From NCBI RefSeq assembly GCF_030503435.1, contig NZ_JAUKPO010000010.1, positions 1 to 64,000 on the forward strand: a DNA stretch of 64,000 nt. The letters are read 5' to 3'. The translations under genes and the position numbers were made by a program. The DNA comes from Rhodocytophaga aerolata. Lineage in GTDB: Bacteria; Bacteroidota; Bacteroidia; Cytophagales; 172606-1. The notes under the pieces are model-generated. The model saw only the letters and a list, made by a program, of their open reading frames with translations. It did not search any database and was not told the origin of the DNA. Shown piece after piece: positions 53,756 through 63,150 of the stretch; position 1 is the stretch's first letter; each line of letters opens with the position of its first letter.

Positions 53756-54724
53756 TTATTTATATATTTCTTGTTTGCGGCTGATTACTTTCTTTACAGC
53801 ATCTACAATATTACTGGCGCTTAAGCCATATTTGATCATCAGTTCTTCCGGCGTACCACTTTCACCGAATGTATCATTTACCCCAACCATTTCCAGGGGA
53901 GCTAAATAATTCCGGCAAAGCAGCTGGGCTACACTATCTCCTAAACCGCCGTTCATCTGGTGCTCTTCAGCAGAAACAGCACAACCAGTTTTTTTCACAG
54001 AGTTTAAAATGGCCTGTGTATCTAGTGGTTTAATCGTGTGGATGTTGATAATTTCTGCATCTATCCCTTGCTCGGCCAGTATTTCTCCAGCCTTAATTGC
54101 TTCCCATACTAAGTGGCCGGTAGCAAAGATACTCACATCTGCTCCTTCGTTCACCATCCATGCTTTGCCAATTTCAAATTTCTGATCTGCCGGTGTAAAA
54201 ATCGGCACTACCGGGCGGCCAAACCGCAGATAAACCGGGCCCACATACTCTGCAATAGCAATAGTAGCCGCTTTGGTTTGGTTATAATCGCAGGGATTAA
54301 TTACAGTCATGTTAGGCAGCATTTTCATCATGCCCAGGTCTTCCAGAATCTGGTGAGTTGCACCGTCTTCACCCAGGGTAACGCCAGCATGAGAAGCGCA
54401 TATTTTTACATTTTTATTTGAGTAGGCAATAGACTGGCGAATCTGGTCGTATACACGCCCGGTAGAAAAGTTAGCAAACGTGCCGGTATAGGGTATTTTA
54501 CCGCCAATGGTTAACCCGGCTGCCAAGCCCATCATGTTTGCCTCCGCTATACCCACCTGAAAAAAACGCTCAGGAAATTCTTTCTGAAAATCGCCCATCT
54601 TCAGGGAGCCTATTAAGTCAGCACAAAGGCCCACTACATTCGGATTTTTACGGCCTACTTCTAAAAAACCGGCACCAAAGCCGGAACGGGTGTCTTTCTT
54701 GTCGGTATAGGTGTATTTTTTCAT
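53756..54724 (-). CDS. Transketolase, C-terminal subunit
   Basis: The 322-residue protein contains the pyrimidine-binding and C-terminal domains of transketolase (RSGFGAGFLEVGRKNPNVVGLCADL, FAEANMMGLAAGLT, ITIHTIKPLD, AEEHQMNGGLGD). Split transketolases need an N-terminal subunit, which is encoded at 55698-56555 on the same strand. Together they transfer two-carbon units in the pentose phosphate pathway with thiamine diphosphate. A lipoprotein gene lies between the two halves. Confidence 0.93.
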   Translation of the reverse strand: MKKYTYTDKKDTRSGFGAGFLEVGRKNPNVVGLCADLIGSLKMGDFQKEFPERFFQVGIAEANMMGLAAGLTIGGKIPYTGTFANFSTGRVYDQIRQSIAYSNKNVKICASHAGVTLGEDGATHQILEDLGMMKMLPNMTVINPCDYNQTKAATIAIAEYVGPVYLRFGRPVVPIFTPADQKFEIGKAWMVNEGADVSIFATGHLVWEAIKAGEILAEQGIDAEIINIHTIKPLDTQAILNSVKKTGCAVSAEEHQMNGGLGDSVAQLLCRNYLAPLEMVGVNDTFGESGTPEELMIKYGLSASNIVDAVKKVISRKQEIYK

Positions 54725-54837
54725 CTGTTAATAATTGTTTGTCTAAGGTCAGCGGATTAGCAGGTAAAATTGGTATAACATACACAAGTTTAAACGGCTA
54801 TCCCTATAAGAAAATCCAGTATATGCGTGTAAAATTA

Positions 54838-54867
54838 AAATCCTTTCTCTTGTGAAAGAAAGGATTT
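54838..54867 (-). terminator. Hairpin after the small lipoprotein gene
   Basis: AAATCCTTTCT (54838-54848) pairs with AGAAAGGATTT (54857-54867). It is about 110 bp downstream of the lipoprotein stop codon on the minus strand and followed there by a T-rich run. Confidence 0.65.
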
Positions 54868-54976
54868 AACAGAATTATCTATAAGAATTTAATAAAATTA
54901 TCATCAGAATAACACGAAGTGTAGCTAGGCCACAAAATTTACACTTCCAAAGATGGAAAAATTATCTCTAAAAATC

Positions 54977-55369
54977 TTAATTTTTTACAGATTTCACCCG
55001 GCAATCATCAAAAAAATTATTTTTTACGCCATTTACCCAATAACTCATGGTTAGTTCTTGCCCGTTTATAGAACCTAGCCCGACTATGCGAAAGTTATTA
55101 ACCTGCTGCTCAGGAATAGAAAGTTTAGAGCCACTGATTTTAGCTTTTACGGTCAGATCTGCATTCCAGAAATTTTTGATGTAAACCACGCTGTCTTTTT
55201 CAGGTGATTTGCTTATCTGCATGGTGAACTTGCTGGTAGTAGAGACCGTAGAACTTTCTTCTTCTGCGGTGTATCTACCTACAAACTTATCTCTGAAATC
55301 AGCCGGACGCAATTCGGTAATGGAACAGCCGTACATAATAAATAATACCAGGTAAATACAAGCCTTCAT
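54977..55369 (-). CDS. Small lipoprotein, hypothetical
   Basis: The 130-residue protein has a lipoprotein signal ending at Cys15 (LFIMYGCSIT) and a beta-rich mature part (YTAEEESSTVSTTSKFTMQIS, SIPEQQVNNFRIVGLGSINGQELTMSYW) resembling small lipocalin-like lipoproteins of Bacteroidota. No family is assigned. It sits between the two transketolase half-genes, with terminators on both sides. Confidence 0.7.
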   Translation of the reverse strand: MKACIYLVLFIMYGCSITELRPADFRDKFVGRYTAEEESSTVSTTSKFTMQISKSPEKDSVVYIKNFWNADLTVKAKISGSKLSIPEQQVNNFRIVGLGSINGQELTMSYWVNGVKNNFFDDCRVKSVKN

Positions 55370-55623
55370 AGCAGATTGGGATAGATTGTGGACTTATAAA
55401 ATTAAGCCTTCGCCATTCCCTTTTTGCGTTACTATTTATAGAATTCTTACATAGGTACTATCTGTAAAGTGGTTGTACGGCCACTATCTTTGCAAAACAA
55501 ATACGTGAATTGAAAGCCAATTACTTTCACAGAAATAAAGTGGTATAAAAATTCAAGAGCCTGGTTAGCCTATGTAAGGTTTAAGCTTCAGCAATAAAAT
55601 TTTACTGTGTTATGTATAATCAA

Positions 55624-55666
55624 AAAGCACTATCACACACATTTTACTCTGGTGCAATAGTGCTTT
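55624..55666 (-). terminator. Terminator after the transketolase N-subunit gene
   Basis: AAAGCACTAT (55624-55633) pairs with ATAGTGCTTT (55657-55666). On the minus strand the stem is followed by TTTTTG. It lies 32 bp after the stop codon. Confidence 0.75.
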
Positions 55667-55697
55667 CAACCGCTGTTAAACTAAGCAGGGAACCGGT

Positions 55698-56555
55698 TTA
55701 TTTACTCAGGTAATCTATCAGTTCACCTAAGGGAAGTTGATTAAGGGCTTCTTGTAACTGATCATCGTTTGGAGCCACACCATGCCATTTATGGCTACCC
55801 ATCATAAACTTCACGCCATAACCCATCTCGGTATGCATGTTGATCATAATTGGTGAACCTTTGCCTGTCATACCTTTGGCCTGTTCCAACGCTTTTACTA
55901 CGGCTTCCATATCATTACCATTTTCCAGTTCGATTACCTGCCAGCCAAAAGCCTTATATTTTGCGCCAAGATCCATCAAATCCATAATTTCTTTGACCGG
56001 GCCATCTATTTGCTGGCCATTGCGGTCTACTGTAGCAATCAGATTGTCTACTTTATGATGGGCTGCATACATGGCTGCTTCCCAGATTTGCCCTTCCTCC
56101 TGCTCTCCGTCACCCATCAGTACAAACACCAGACGGTCGTCGCCATTGAGTTTTTTTGCCTGAGCAGCTCCAATAGCTACTGACAAGCCTTGTCCTAATG
56201 AACCTGAAGCAACTCTGATTCCTGGCAGATGTTCGGCAGTTGCCGGGTGGCCCTGCAAGCGTGAATCCAGCCTACGGAAAGTGTGCAGCTCACCTACTTC
56301 GAAATATCCTGACCTGGCCAAAGTGCTGTACCAAACCGGGGAAATATGCCCGTTAGACAAGAAGAACAGATCTTCGCCCTTGCCATCCATATTGAATTTA
56401 GGATCGTGCTTCATCAGATGAAAATACAGGGCAACAAAATATTCTGTACAGCCCAGGGAAGCACCCGGATGCCCGGATTTTGCTCCGTGTACCATACGCA
56501 CAATATCCCGGCGGACTTGTGAAGCAATGCCTTTCAATTTTTCGATATCTGCCAT
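55698..56555 (-). CDS. Transketolase, N-terminal subunit
   Basis: The 285-residue protein holds the thiamine-diphosphate diphosphate-binding domain of transketolase: GHPGASLGCTEYFVALYFHLMKHDP at about 30, GSLGQGLSVAIGAA at about 120, and the GDGEQEEGQIWEAAMYAAHHKVDNLIATVDRN metal-binding motif at about 150-180. It is the partner of the C-terminal subunit. Its start lies 60 bp after the Bcp gene on the same strand. Confidence 0.95.
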   Translation of the reverse strand: MADIEKLKGIASQVRRDIVRMVHGAKSGHPGASLGCTEYFVALYFHLMKHDPKFNMDGKGEDLFFLSNGHISPVWYSTLARSGYFEVGELHTFRRLDSRLQGHPATAEHLPGIRVASGSLGQGLSVAIGAAQAKKLNGDDRLVFVLMGDGEQEEGQIWEAAMYAAHHKVDNLIATVDRNGQQIDGPVKEIMDLMDLGAKYKAFGWQVIELENGNDMEAVVKALEQAKGMTGKGSPIMINMHTEMGYGVKFMMGSHKWHGVAPNDDQLQEALNQLPLGELIDYLSK

Positions 56556-56615
56556 ATTTTAAGTTTTGCGTTTAAAGATTAAGGTTAAGAATAGTATAAA
56601 TAATAGGTATTGGTA

Positions 56616-57065
56616 TTACTTTAATATCTGGCTTGCATGCTGTTTAGTATCTACCTTACTGATGATGTCGGTGATAATGCCTTTTTCATCAATCAGGAAT
56701 GTCGTGCGGACAGTGCCCATATACTTGCGGCCATACATGGATTTTTCTTTCCACACATCGTATTGTTCTACAATTTGTTTATCGGTATCAGCAAGTAAGG
56801 TAAAATTCAGGTTGTGCTTATTGATAAATTTCTGGTGGGATTTTTCGTCATCAGTGCTGACACCGATTATTTCATAACCAGCCTTTTGCAGGGCCTCTTT
56901 ATTGTCGCGCAGATCGCAGGCCTGTGCGGTACAGCCTGAAGTATCGTCTTTGGGATAAAAATACAGCACTACTTTTTTGCCTCTAAGGTCCGACAGTTTT
57001 ACGGTATTGCCATTCTGGTCTTTTCCTTCAAAAAGCGGGGCCGGATCGCCTACGTGTAGCTTCAT
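56616..57065 (-). CDS. bcp: Thioredoxin-dependent peroxiredoxin, Bcp/PrxQ type
   Basis: The 149-residue enzyme reduces hydroperoxides using thioredoxin. The peroxidatic Cys sits in PKDDTSGCTAQACDLRD, with the second Cys five residues later as resolving residue. The rest follows the Bcp fold (GVSTDDEKSHQKFINKHNLNFTLLAD). ATG 57065 is used instead of the upstream in-frame codon at 57083. Confidence 0.93.
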   Translation of the reverse strand: MKLHVGDPAPLFEGKDQNGNTVKLSDLRGKKVVLYFYPKDDTSGCTAQACDLRDNKEALQKAGYEIIGVSTDDEKSHQKFINKHNLNFTLLADTDKQIVEQYDVWKEKSMYGRKYMGTVRTTFLIDEKGIITDIISKVDTKQHASQILK

Positions 57066-57145
57066 AATTTCAGGTGGTATCAATCAGCAGGCAAGTTATA
57101 CCTTTTTGAAAAAAAAATACAAAAACTTCCTGAGAAATAAGGAAA

Positions 57146-57637
57146 TTATGCGTTAACCTGTAGCTGCTGTAGTAAACGTTGATTATATGCCTGGCAATCA
57201 GCAGCACCTTCTTCCGGTGCCCACGGTGCAAAAATCTTATCGGTTTGCACAATATAGGGCCCGTCTTTCAGCTCATAGATGACGGAGCCAGGTTCCAGGG
57301 AAATCAAGGTATGAAAAGTCCGTGGAGGAACTTCCAGGCCGTATACCCCTTTCTCCTTACTTAATATCACATGATCTGTAACGTTACCCTTCTCATCAAA
57401 CTCCACAATCAGAAAAGAACCTCTCAGCAGAATGAATGCTTCCCGTTTATCTGGGTTTTCGTGTTTATGCGGGCGTACATAGGTATCTGGTTCCATGGCA
57501 TTAAGCATGCGGTTCAGCAAATCTTCCGGACTCTGGTGAAAGTTGTGATTCATCCGCCGGCGGGGAGCTTTCTTTGCTTTTTCGGAAACCTGGTCGAGCA
57601 GCTGTTTATCTATTCGGATCATCGGGTAATGTCTCAT
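57146..57637 (-). CDS. WbuC-family cupin protein
   Basis: The 163-residue cupin has the WbuC signature: an N-terminal NHNFHQSPEDLLNRMLNAM, the metal-binding RPHKHENPDKREAF at about 55-70 and the late PRTFHTLISLEPGSVIYE. WbuC relatives occur near O-antigen and lipopolysaccharide genes; the reaction is not established. ATG 57637 is given; ATG 57622 is a plausible shorter start. It overlaps neither neighbour and follows the M23 gene after 23 bp. Confidence 0.85.
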   Translation of the reverse strand: MRHYPMIRIDKQLLDQVSEKAKKAPRRRMNHNFHQSPEDLLNRMLNAMEPDTYVRPHKHENPDKREAFILLRGSFLIVEFDEKGNVTDHVILSKEKGVYGLEVPPRTFHTLISLEPGSVIYELKDGPYIVQTDKIFAPWAPEEGAADCQAYNQRLLQQLQVNA

Positions 57638-57660
57638 CAATATGCAATCGTGGATAATGA

Positions 57661-59619
57661 TTATAGGGTTGTTTCAAAGGTAGTGCTATTGCCGGCATTA
57701 TCTACCACTTCCATTACAAACTTTCCCTTCAACGGTTTTTCATCGTCGAGCGGATCAGACCACACCAGGTTTTTCTTGTAATCATACTGCATCAACAGCC
57801 ATTCTCCATTTATGCTGGCAGTAAAGCTATAAATTCCGGAGAGGTTATCGGTAATTTTACAGGCTATTCTATCGGGCGTTTTCGACTCTAGCTTAATTAC
57901 TGGGGCTATGGTATCTGCGGCAACGGTAAACCTTCCAAACTCCCGTATTTTAAAGCTTAATTGCTCATTTACCCATATTCCCCCTCTATACGATAAAGTT
58001 TTTCCGCTAACGGCATATACACCTGTACGTGTTTTGTATTCCGGAGCCACTATTTTTCCAGGGGTTATCCTCAAATCTATGCTTTCTTGCATGGGCACTA
58101 CTGGCTTTCCTATCGTAAAGATATCTCCAACCCGGTTAGCTTCCAGGTAAAGGGTATCAAATAATGACCTGGCCGGAAAAAGTATATTTAATGAATCCAT
58201 CGTAAATTGCACATCCTGAGCAGCAGGCACCATTTTTTTAAAGCTAAATACCTGGGTTGTCTCCTGTACATGAACAGAATCGGGCAAGGCTTTGCGCATG
58301 TCCCACAGGTAAACAGCCTGATTGTTTACTAGATAGCTTACTGGCAGTGTAACGGCTTTTTTGCCTACATGTACCACAGCCGCGCCATCCGGGTATTGCG
58401 GGTTTTTAGCAGTAATTTTCAAAACATTATCCAGTACTCTTGTGTGTACGATAGTTGCCTGCGATACTGGTTTAAAGGGCGTGTTGTCACTGCTGGGCAA
58501 TTCTCCCTTTACAGTAAAAGAAAAAGTAGATTTATTCTGATGTGCATCCCACATAGTAATGGTTACTTTATGTGGCTTTTCGTCTTTGATAGTGATTTTA
58601 CCTTTTTTGTCGTCTGTTTTATAAATAGCTAATTTGTTGCCATCGGCTATATATAAGCGTTGAAAGCGGTTGTTGGTCTGGTAAGCTGTTTCATAATCAA
58701 TATGTATATTAATATGCCGGCCTACATCGAATGAAAGCATTTCCAGATGGTGTGTGTATATTTCCTTATCGTCCAGCTTCACTTCCATACAGGTAACCCC
58801 ATTTTTATTGTGTGTACCATCCGACATATCAAAAGCCAGAATTTCCAGGCCAATCTGTCCCCATACCGGAATGGGCTTTACAATAGAGTAACTAGATGAG
58901 CTATTTTTCTGAGGAATAAACTCAGCCCGGCTGAATTCTCCTTCTACTCTAGCTTGAATATCCAATGGCTTGATGGCCAGTTTTGAAACAGTTGGAGGAA
59001 TATGGTCTTTTATTTCATTGAAGCCGAAATACAAAGGGTTGAATAAATTATCTAAGGTATCGCGGATTTCGAAATGCAGATGCGGCCCGCCAGAACCACC
59101 AGTATTTCCGGAATAGGCTACAATATCTCCTTTTTTTACTTGTAACAGTTCTTTATTGGGCAGTACATCTATCTCAAATGTTTTACCATTATATTGCTGC
59201 CTGCGCAGAAACCCACCTATGGTTTTGTTATAATTGCGGATATGGCCGTAAACAGTAACAAACCCATTGGGATGTGTGATATACAGGGCATTGCCATAAC
59301 CTGCCGTCGTTACTTTGATCCGCGAAACATACCCATCGGCAGCTGCATAAATAGGTAAGCCTTCCCTGCCCTCTGTGCGGATATCCAGGCCTCCATGAAA
59401 ATGATTGCTGCGAAGCTCTCCCATATTCCCTGTCAGAAAGTTAGTCTGGCCAGGTTTGATAGGAAACATAAAATACCCTTTGGGATACGTAGCAGGTTTT
59501 TGTGCAAAAGCACCTGGCGCATTCAATACCTGCAGACTAAAGAACAGACCAGTACAGCACAGAAACAATAAACAGGCGCGGCTGCTTATTAAAAAGCGGC
59601 AGTTATTCAATAAACTCAT
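57661..59619 (-). CDS. M23 family metallopeptidase, exported
   Basis: The 652-residue protein has a signal peptide (about 1-40, ending GAFAQ) and a LytM/M23 endopeptidase domain at about 55-200: HFHGGLDIRT and GGPHLHFEIRD carry the zinc ligands, with VYGHIRNYN before them. The remaining 450 residues are beta-rich and unassigned. M23 enzymes cut peptidoglycan cross-links or act as scaffolds, and all zinc ligands are present here. ATG 59619 is chosen because it leaves a normal signal peptide; the frame opens 29 codons earlier. Confidence 0.88.
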   Translation of the reverse strand: MSLLNNCRFLISSRACLLFLCCTGLFFSLQVLNAPGAFAQKPATYPKGYFMFPIKPGQTNFLTGNMGELRSNHFHGGLDIRTEGREGLPIYAAADGYVSRIKVTTAGYGNALYITHPNGFVTVYGHIRNYNKTIGGFLRRQQYNGKTFEIDVLPNKELLQVKKGDIVAYSGNTGGSGGPHLHFEIRDTLDNLFNPLYFGFNEIKDHIPPTVSKLAIKPLDIQARVEGEFSRAEFIPQKNSSSSYSIVKPIPVWGQIGLEILAFDMSDGTHNKNGVTCMEVKLDDKEIYTHHLEMLSFDVGRHINIHIDYETAYQTNNRFQRLYIADGNKLAIYKTDDKKGKITIKDEKPHKVTITMWDAHQNKSTFSFTVKGELPSSDNTPFKPVSQATIVHTRVLDNVLKITAKNPQYPDGAAVVHVGKKAVTLPVSYLVNNQAVYLWDMRKALPDSVHVQETTQVFSFKKMVPAAQDVQFTMDSLNILFPARSLFDTLYLEANRVGDIFTIGKPVVPMQESIDLRITPGKIVAPEYKTRTGVYAVSGKTLSYRGGIWVNEQLSFKIREFGRFTVAADTIAPVIKLESKTPDRIACKITDNLSGIYSFTASINGEWLLMQYDYKKNLVWSDPLDDEKPLKGKFVMEVVDNAGNSTTFETTL

Positions 59620-59783
59620 TAATACAGGAAGTACAGCGTGTTGGACAAATAAAATTAACAGAATTCTTCTGCTCGCTGGCAAAATCCGAAAATTATATTT
59701 ACCCACTACATGTAAGAAAATGGAAAAATACCGGATGTATTTAATAGCATCCAGTATTTTAACGTCTGTTCTGTTTATCTGTT

Positions 59784-60395
59784 TTATTTCACCTCAAACG
59801 ACAACATATTTTTATCTTCGATAAAGCACTCCAGCTTATCACCAATTTTTACCGGCCCAACTCCTTTGGGTGTACCTGTAAAAATAATATCGCCTTTTTT
59901 TAAGGTAAAAAACTTAGATAAATAGGAGATAATATAATTAAAATTGAACAACATCAAGCTGGTATTGCCTTGCTGCTTTACTTCTCCGTTTACTTTAAGG
60001 CTAAAATTAAGATTTTGTAAATCGGCTATACTGCTCAGCGGAATAAAATCGGATATGGGGGCAGAGCCGTTAAAACCTTTGGCAATATCCCAGGGAAGGC
60101 CCTTTTCTTTAGCTTTCTGCTGCAGATCTCTGGCTGTAAAGTCTATCCCTATGCCAATTTCCTGGTAATATTTATGTGCAAATTTCTCTTCTATATTTTT
60201 TCCTTCTTTATCTATCTTTAGCAAGATTTCCACTTCGTGATGTATATCTTTGGAAAAATCCGGATAATAGAAAGGAGCATTGTTTTTCAGAATGGCTGTA
60301 TCAGGTTTTGTAAAGATAACAGGTTCCTCCGGACGTTCGTTGTTTAGTTCTTTAATGTGTTCTGCGTAGTTTCTGCCAATTGCGAATATTTTCAT
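59784..60395 (-). CDS. Fumarylacetoacetate hydrolase family protein
   Basis: The 203-residue enzyme belongs to the FAH superfamily: GRNYAEHIKELNNERPEEPVIFTKP at the N-terminus, HHEVEILLKI with metal-ligand Glu residues at about 52-60, and the late KKGDIIFTGTPKGVGPVKIGD. Members hydrolyse beta-diketo acids or decarboxylate oxaloacetate. The substrate is unknown. It is transcribed toward the M23 gene with a 165-bp gap. Confidence 0.9.
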   Translation of the reverse strand: MKIFAIGRNYAEHIKELNNERPEEPVIFTKPDTAILKNNAPFYYPDFSKDIHHEVEILLKIDKEGKNIEEKFAHKYYQEIGIGIDFTARDLQQKAKEKGLPWDIAKGFNGSAPISDFIPLSSIADLQNLNFSLKVNGEVKQQGNTSLMLFNFNYIISYLSKFFTLKKGDIIFTGTPKGVGPVKIGDKLECFIEDKNMLSFEVK

Positions 60396-60703
60396 AAATG
60401 ATTTGTTTTTATATCCTTTTAAAGTTTAAGAAGGAATGTACTATTGACTTTCCTTCCGGACGTTACTTCGGTTTATTATGTTTAGTTATGTATGTACGTA
60501 ATTTCGGTTAGTATTTATTTAGGTAGTTGGGTGTTTTATTTTACTGATCAAAAATTTACAGGAATGTAAGTATCGTTGAAATTGGTCTGATGATTGCAAG
60601 GCTCATTTGTAGGTATGTGGTTTATTTATTCAGGTTGGTAATGCATACAAAAATAGAACTTGTTCGTATTAGTTATAAAATTAATTAACACAATTTGATT
60701 TAT
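60396..60703. other. Divergent intergenic region, about 310 bp
   Basis: AT-rich, no gene, repeat or clear promoter pair recognised between the FAH-family and M48 genes. Confidence 0.4.
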
Positions 60704-61501
60704 ATGAGAAAGATAATAGTAGCTTTTTCCGTACTATGGCTGATGGTAAGCTGTGCAGAAGTGCCGGTCACTGGACGCCGTCAATTAAAACTGGTAAGCG
60801 ATTCAGAATTAAATGCACAATCTTTTGCTGCTTACAAGCAATTTTTACAAGAAAATAAAGTGGTACAAAGCTCCCGGGAAGCTAATATGGTGAAGGAAGT
60901 TGGAACCAGGATACAAAGAGCGGTGGAAATGTATATGCGGCAAAATAACCTGACAGAACAAATTGCAGGCTATAAATGGGAATTTAATCTGGTGCAAGAC
61001 CAAAATGTGAATGCCTGGTGTATGCCTGGCGGAAAAGTAGTGGTTTATTCCGGCATTTTGCCAGTAGCACAGGATGAAGCAGGTCTTGCAGTAGTAATGG
61101 GCCATGAAATTGCCCATGCCATTGCTGCGCATGGCAATGAAAGAGCTAGCCAGGGTTTATTATCCAATGGTTTATTACAAGGTGGCTCCATTTTAGCCGG
61201 ACAGAATCCTACGCTAACCAAGCAAATTATTATGCAGGCAGCTGGCGTTGGTACACAATTAGGGTTGTTGGCCTATGGGCGTAACCAGGAATCGGAAGCT
61301 GATCATATTGGACTGATCTTTATGGCTATGGCTGGCTACGATCCAAATGCAGCTGTTCCTTTCTGGCAACGGATGTCAAAAGCAGGCGGTGCTTCACCAC
61401 CTGAATTCTTATCCACCCACCCTTCTCCGGAAACCCGTATCAAAGATTTGGAGAAACTCATCCCGAAAGCCATGAAATATTATCAGAAAGGTGGCGTATA
61501 A
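60704..61501 (+). CDS. M48 family metallopeptidase lipoprotein
   Basis: The 265-residue protein has a lipoprotein signal with Cys17 (LMVSCAEVPVTGRRQL) and a zinc peptidase domain: HEIAHAIAAHGNERASQ at about 135-150 gives two His and the catalytic Glu, and ESEADHIGLIFMAMAGYDP gives the third ligand. It resembles the periplasmic M48 (BepA/YcaL-like) peptidases involved in outer-membrane protein quality control. ATG 60704 is chosen over a TTG three codons earlier. A terminator follows. Confidence 0.93.
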   Translation: MRKIIVAFSVLWLMVSCAEVPVTGRRQLKLVSDSELNAQSFAAYKQFLQENKVVQSSREANMVKEVGTRIQRAVEMYMRQNNLTEQIAGYKWEFNLVQDQNVNAWCMPGGKVVVYSGILPVAQDEAGLAVVMGHEIAHAIAAHGNERASQGLLSNGLLQGGSILAGQNPTLTKQIIMQAAGVGTQLGLLAYGRNQESEADHIGLIFMAMAGYDPNAAVPFWQRMSKAGGASPPEFLSTHPSPETRIKDLEKLIPKAMKYYQKGGV

Positions 61502-61538
61502 GATCCGTTCAACCGTTGTAATCTTCAGAACATACAAA

Positions 61539-61570
61539 CAAAAAGGACAGCGTTGGCTCTGTCCTTTTTG
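61539..61570. terminator. Intrinsic terminator between the M48 and anti-sigma genes
   Basis: CAAAAAGGACAG (61539-61550) pairs with CTGTCCTTTTTG (61559-61570), ending in a T-run on the + strand and in the mirror direction too. Confidence 0.85.
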
Positions 61571-61616
61571 TATATGAAGTAGTATTAATGTAGAATCTAT
61601 CAGTGATCTTATGTAC

Positions 61617-62435
61617 TTATACCTTACCTAACACATAAATTTGGCCTTCGGGTGTTGGGTTGCCCCCTTTTTTCTCAAGTGTAATAGCAAAAGCTTCTGC
61701 TTTACCAATATTCTTCATTTTTTGTAGTTGAGGGCCTTGTTCTTTTAATTCCAACATGCCTGCATCTACCGGCTTACCATCTACAATGGCCCATAACTGA
61801 TACTGTTTATCAGGGCTTGGCGCCGGTAAGTTGTGTACGGCCAGGTGTACTTGTTGCTTATCTTTATTCCAATAAACCATAACGGCTGCACCTGGAGCAG
61901 GTTCCTGCCCCCCTAAGAAGATGGGCCTGTTATCCGGATTACGTAAAATTTCCAGTTCTGCCAGGGCCTGTGTATAATCCGTCTGGCGTACTTGCAGGCT
62001 GGCGCTTAGGCTTTGATTTCTGGTAGTTGCCGCTGCTAATTGTTGCTTCGTATCTGTTAGCTGGTTATATAAATAAGCGTTCAGGCCAATACTTAAAATA
62101 AATCCGGTAACGGCTGCCGCAAGCCAGTACATCGTAAAGTTTCTACCAGTTTTTGTTTCCCTTGAACTGTTCAGGCTTATCTCTTCTGGCATACTTACCT
62201 CGTCAGTATCCAGTTGTTCCAGCTTATACCAGATTTTCTTCTTTAATGATGCTGGAGGCACCTGTTCATGTTGCATAATATAGGCTTCCAACGATGCACG
62301 TATGGCTTCAATTTCAGCCTTTATCTGGGGATATTGTTTGGCCAGGCGTTCTACTTCAGCTGTTTCTTCAGGAGAAGCAATGCCAAGCACATAACTCTCC
62401 AGAACTCCCGATGCTATGTAAGCTTGTATATCCAA
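61617..62435 (-). CDS. Anti-sigma factor, RskA type
   Basis: The 272-residue protein has an N-terminal helical domain (about 1-90) that would bind the sigma factor, a transmembrane helix at about 100-121, a short coiled coil and an RskA_C-type beta-domain at about 165-270 (PIFLGGQEPAPGAAVMVYWNKDK, YQLWAIVDGKPVDAGML). It starts 1 bp after the sigma stop codon, so the two are translated together. No zinc motif is seen in the N-terminal domain. Confidence 0.9.
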   Translation of the reverse strand: MDIQAYIASGVLESYVLGIASPEETAEVERLAKQYPQIKAEIEAIRASLEAYIMQHEQVPPASLKKKIWYKLEQLDTDEVSMPEEISLNSSRETKTGRNFTMYWLAAAVTGFILSIGLNAYLYNQLTDTKQQLAAATTRNQSLSASLQVRQTDYTQALAELEILRNPDNRPIFLGGQEPAPGAAVMVYWNKDKQQVHLAVHNLPAPSPDKQYQLWAIVDGKPVDAGMLELKEQGPQLQKMKNIGKAEAFAITLEKKGGNPTPEGQIYVLGKV

Positions 62436-62436
62436 T

Positions 62437-62985
62437 TTATTTGAAGAATTCTCTTAAATGATTGATGGCAGATTTGACCCTGGTTTTTACCGTTCCCAAT
62501 GGAATATTTAACTCTTCGGCGACTTCTGCCTGGGTAAATCCTTTGAAATATATATAATCTATAATAATCTTTTGTTCCGGCTTCAGGGTGTCTACGACCT
62601 TATCTAACCCTATATGATCTACGGCTGATTGTGTTTGTGACTGGCCATCCATCATACTTACGTGATTATCCAATGACTGGATTTTGTTTGTATGCTTATA
62701 ACTTTGTGACCGTAATCTGTCAATGGCGGTGTTGCGGCATACGTTCAATAACCATGTAAACAAAGTGCCTTTGGAAGCATCATAGGCATCAATATTTTTC
62801 CAGATCTTGACAAATGCATCTTGTAATACGTCTTCTGCTAATGATTCTGAATGGACAATTTTGAGCACAATACCATACAGCACCCTGGAATAGTTGTCAT
62901 ACAACAATTCAAACCCCTTCTTGTCTTTGTTTTTTAACAAACCAACAAGTTCTTTTTCAGTAATGGTAGACAGCGTTTTGTACAA
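62437..62985 (-). CDS. ECF RNA polymerase sigma factor
   Basis: The 182-residue factor has region 2 at about 25-95 (ESLAEDVLQDAFVKIWKNIDAY, TLFTWLLNVCRNTAIDRLRS) and region 4 at about 130-178 (IDYIYFKGFTQAEVAEELNIPLGTVKTRVKSAINHLREFF). The start codon appears to be TTG at 62985; no ATG precedes region 2 in frame before a stop. It forms a two-gene unit with the RskA-type anti-sigma factor. Confidence 0.92.
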   Translation of the reverse strand: MYKTLSTITEKELVGLLKNKDKKGFELLYDNYSRVLYGIVLKIVHSESLAEDVLQDAFVKIWKNIDAYDASKGTLFTWLLNVCRNTAIDRLRSQSYKHTNKIQSLDNHVSMMDGQSQTQSAVDHIGLDKVVDTLKPEQKIIIDYIYFKGFTQAEVAEELNIPLGTVKTRVKSAINHLREFFK

Positions 62986-63103
62986 AGCCTGCTCGAGCGA
63001 AACGAAAAGATTAATTACCAGATAAACAAACCAAATCTATTATTGTTTGAAGATTTTTATGGCCTGAACAATATATAGTTGGCTTAAAAAATAACAAAAA
63101 GGA

Positions 63104-63129
63104 AAAGCCTTTCTCTATTGAAAGGCTTT
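63104..63129 (-). terminator. Terminator of the ATP synthase operon
   Basis: AAAGCCTTTC (63104-63113) pairs with GAAAGGCTTT (63120-63129); the minus strand continues in a T-rich run. It lies 22 bp after the atpC stop codon. Confidence 0.85.
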
Positions 63130-63150
63130 GCTAGTACATTAGTTTATGCT

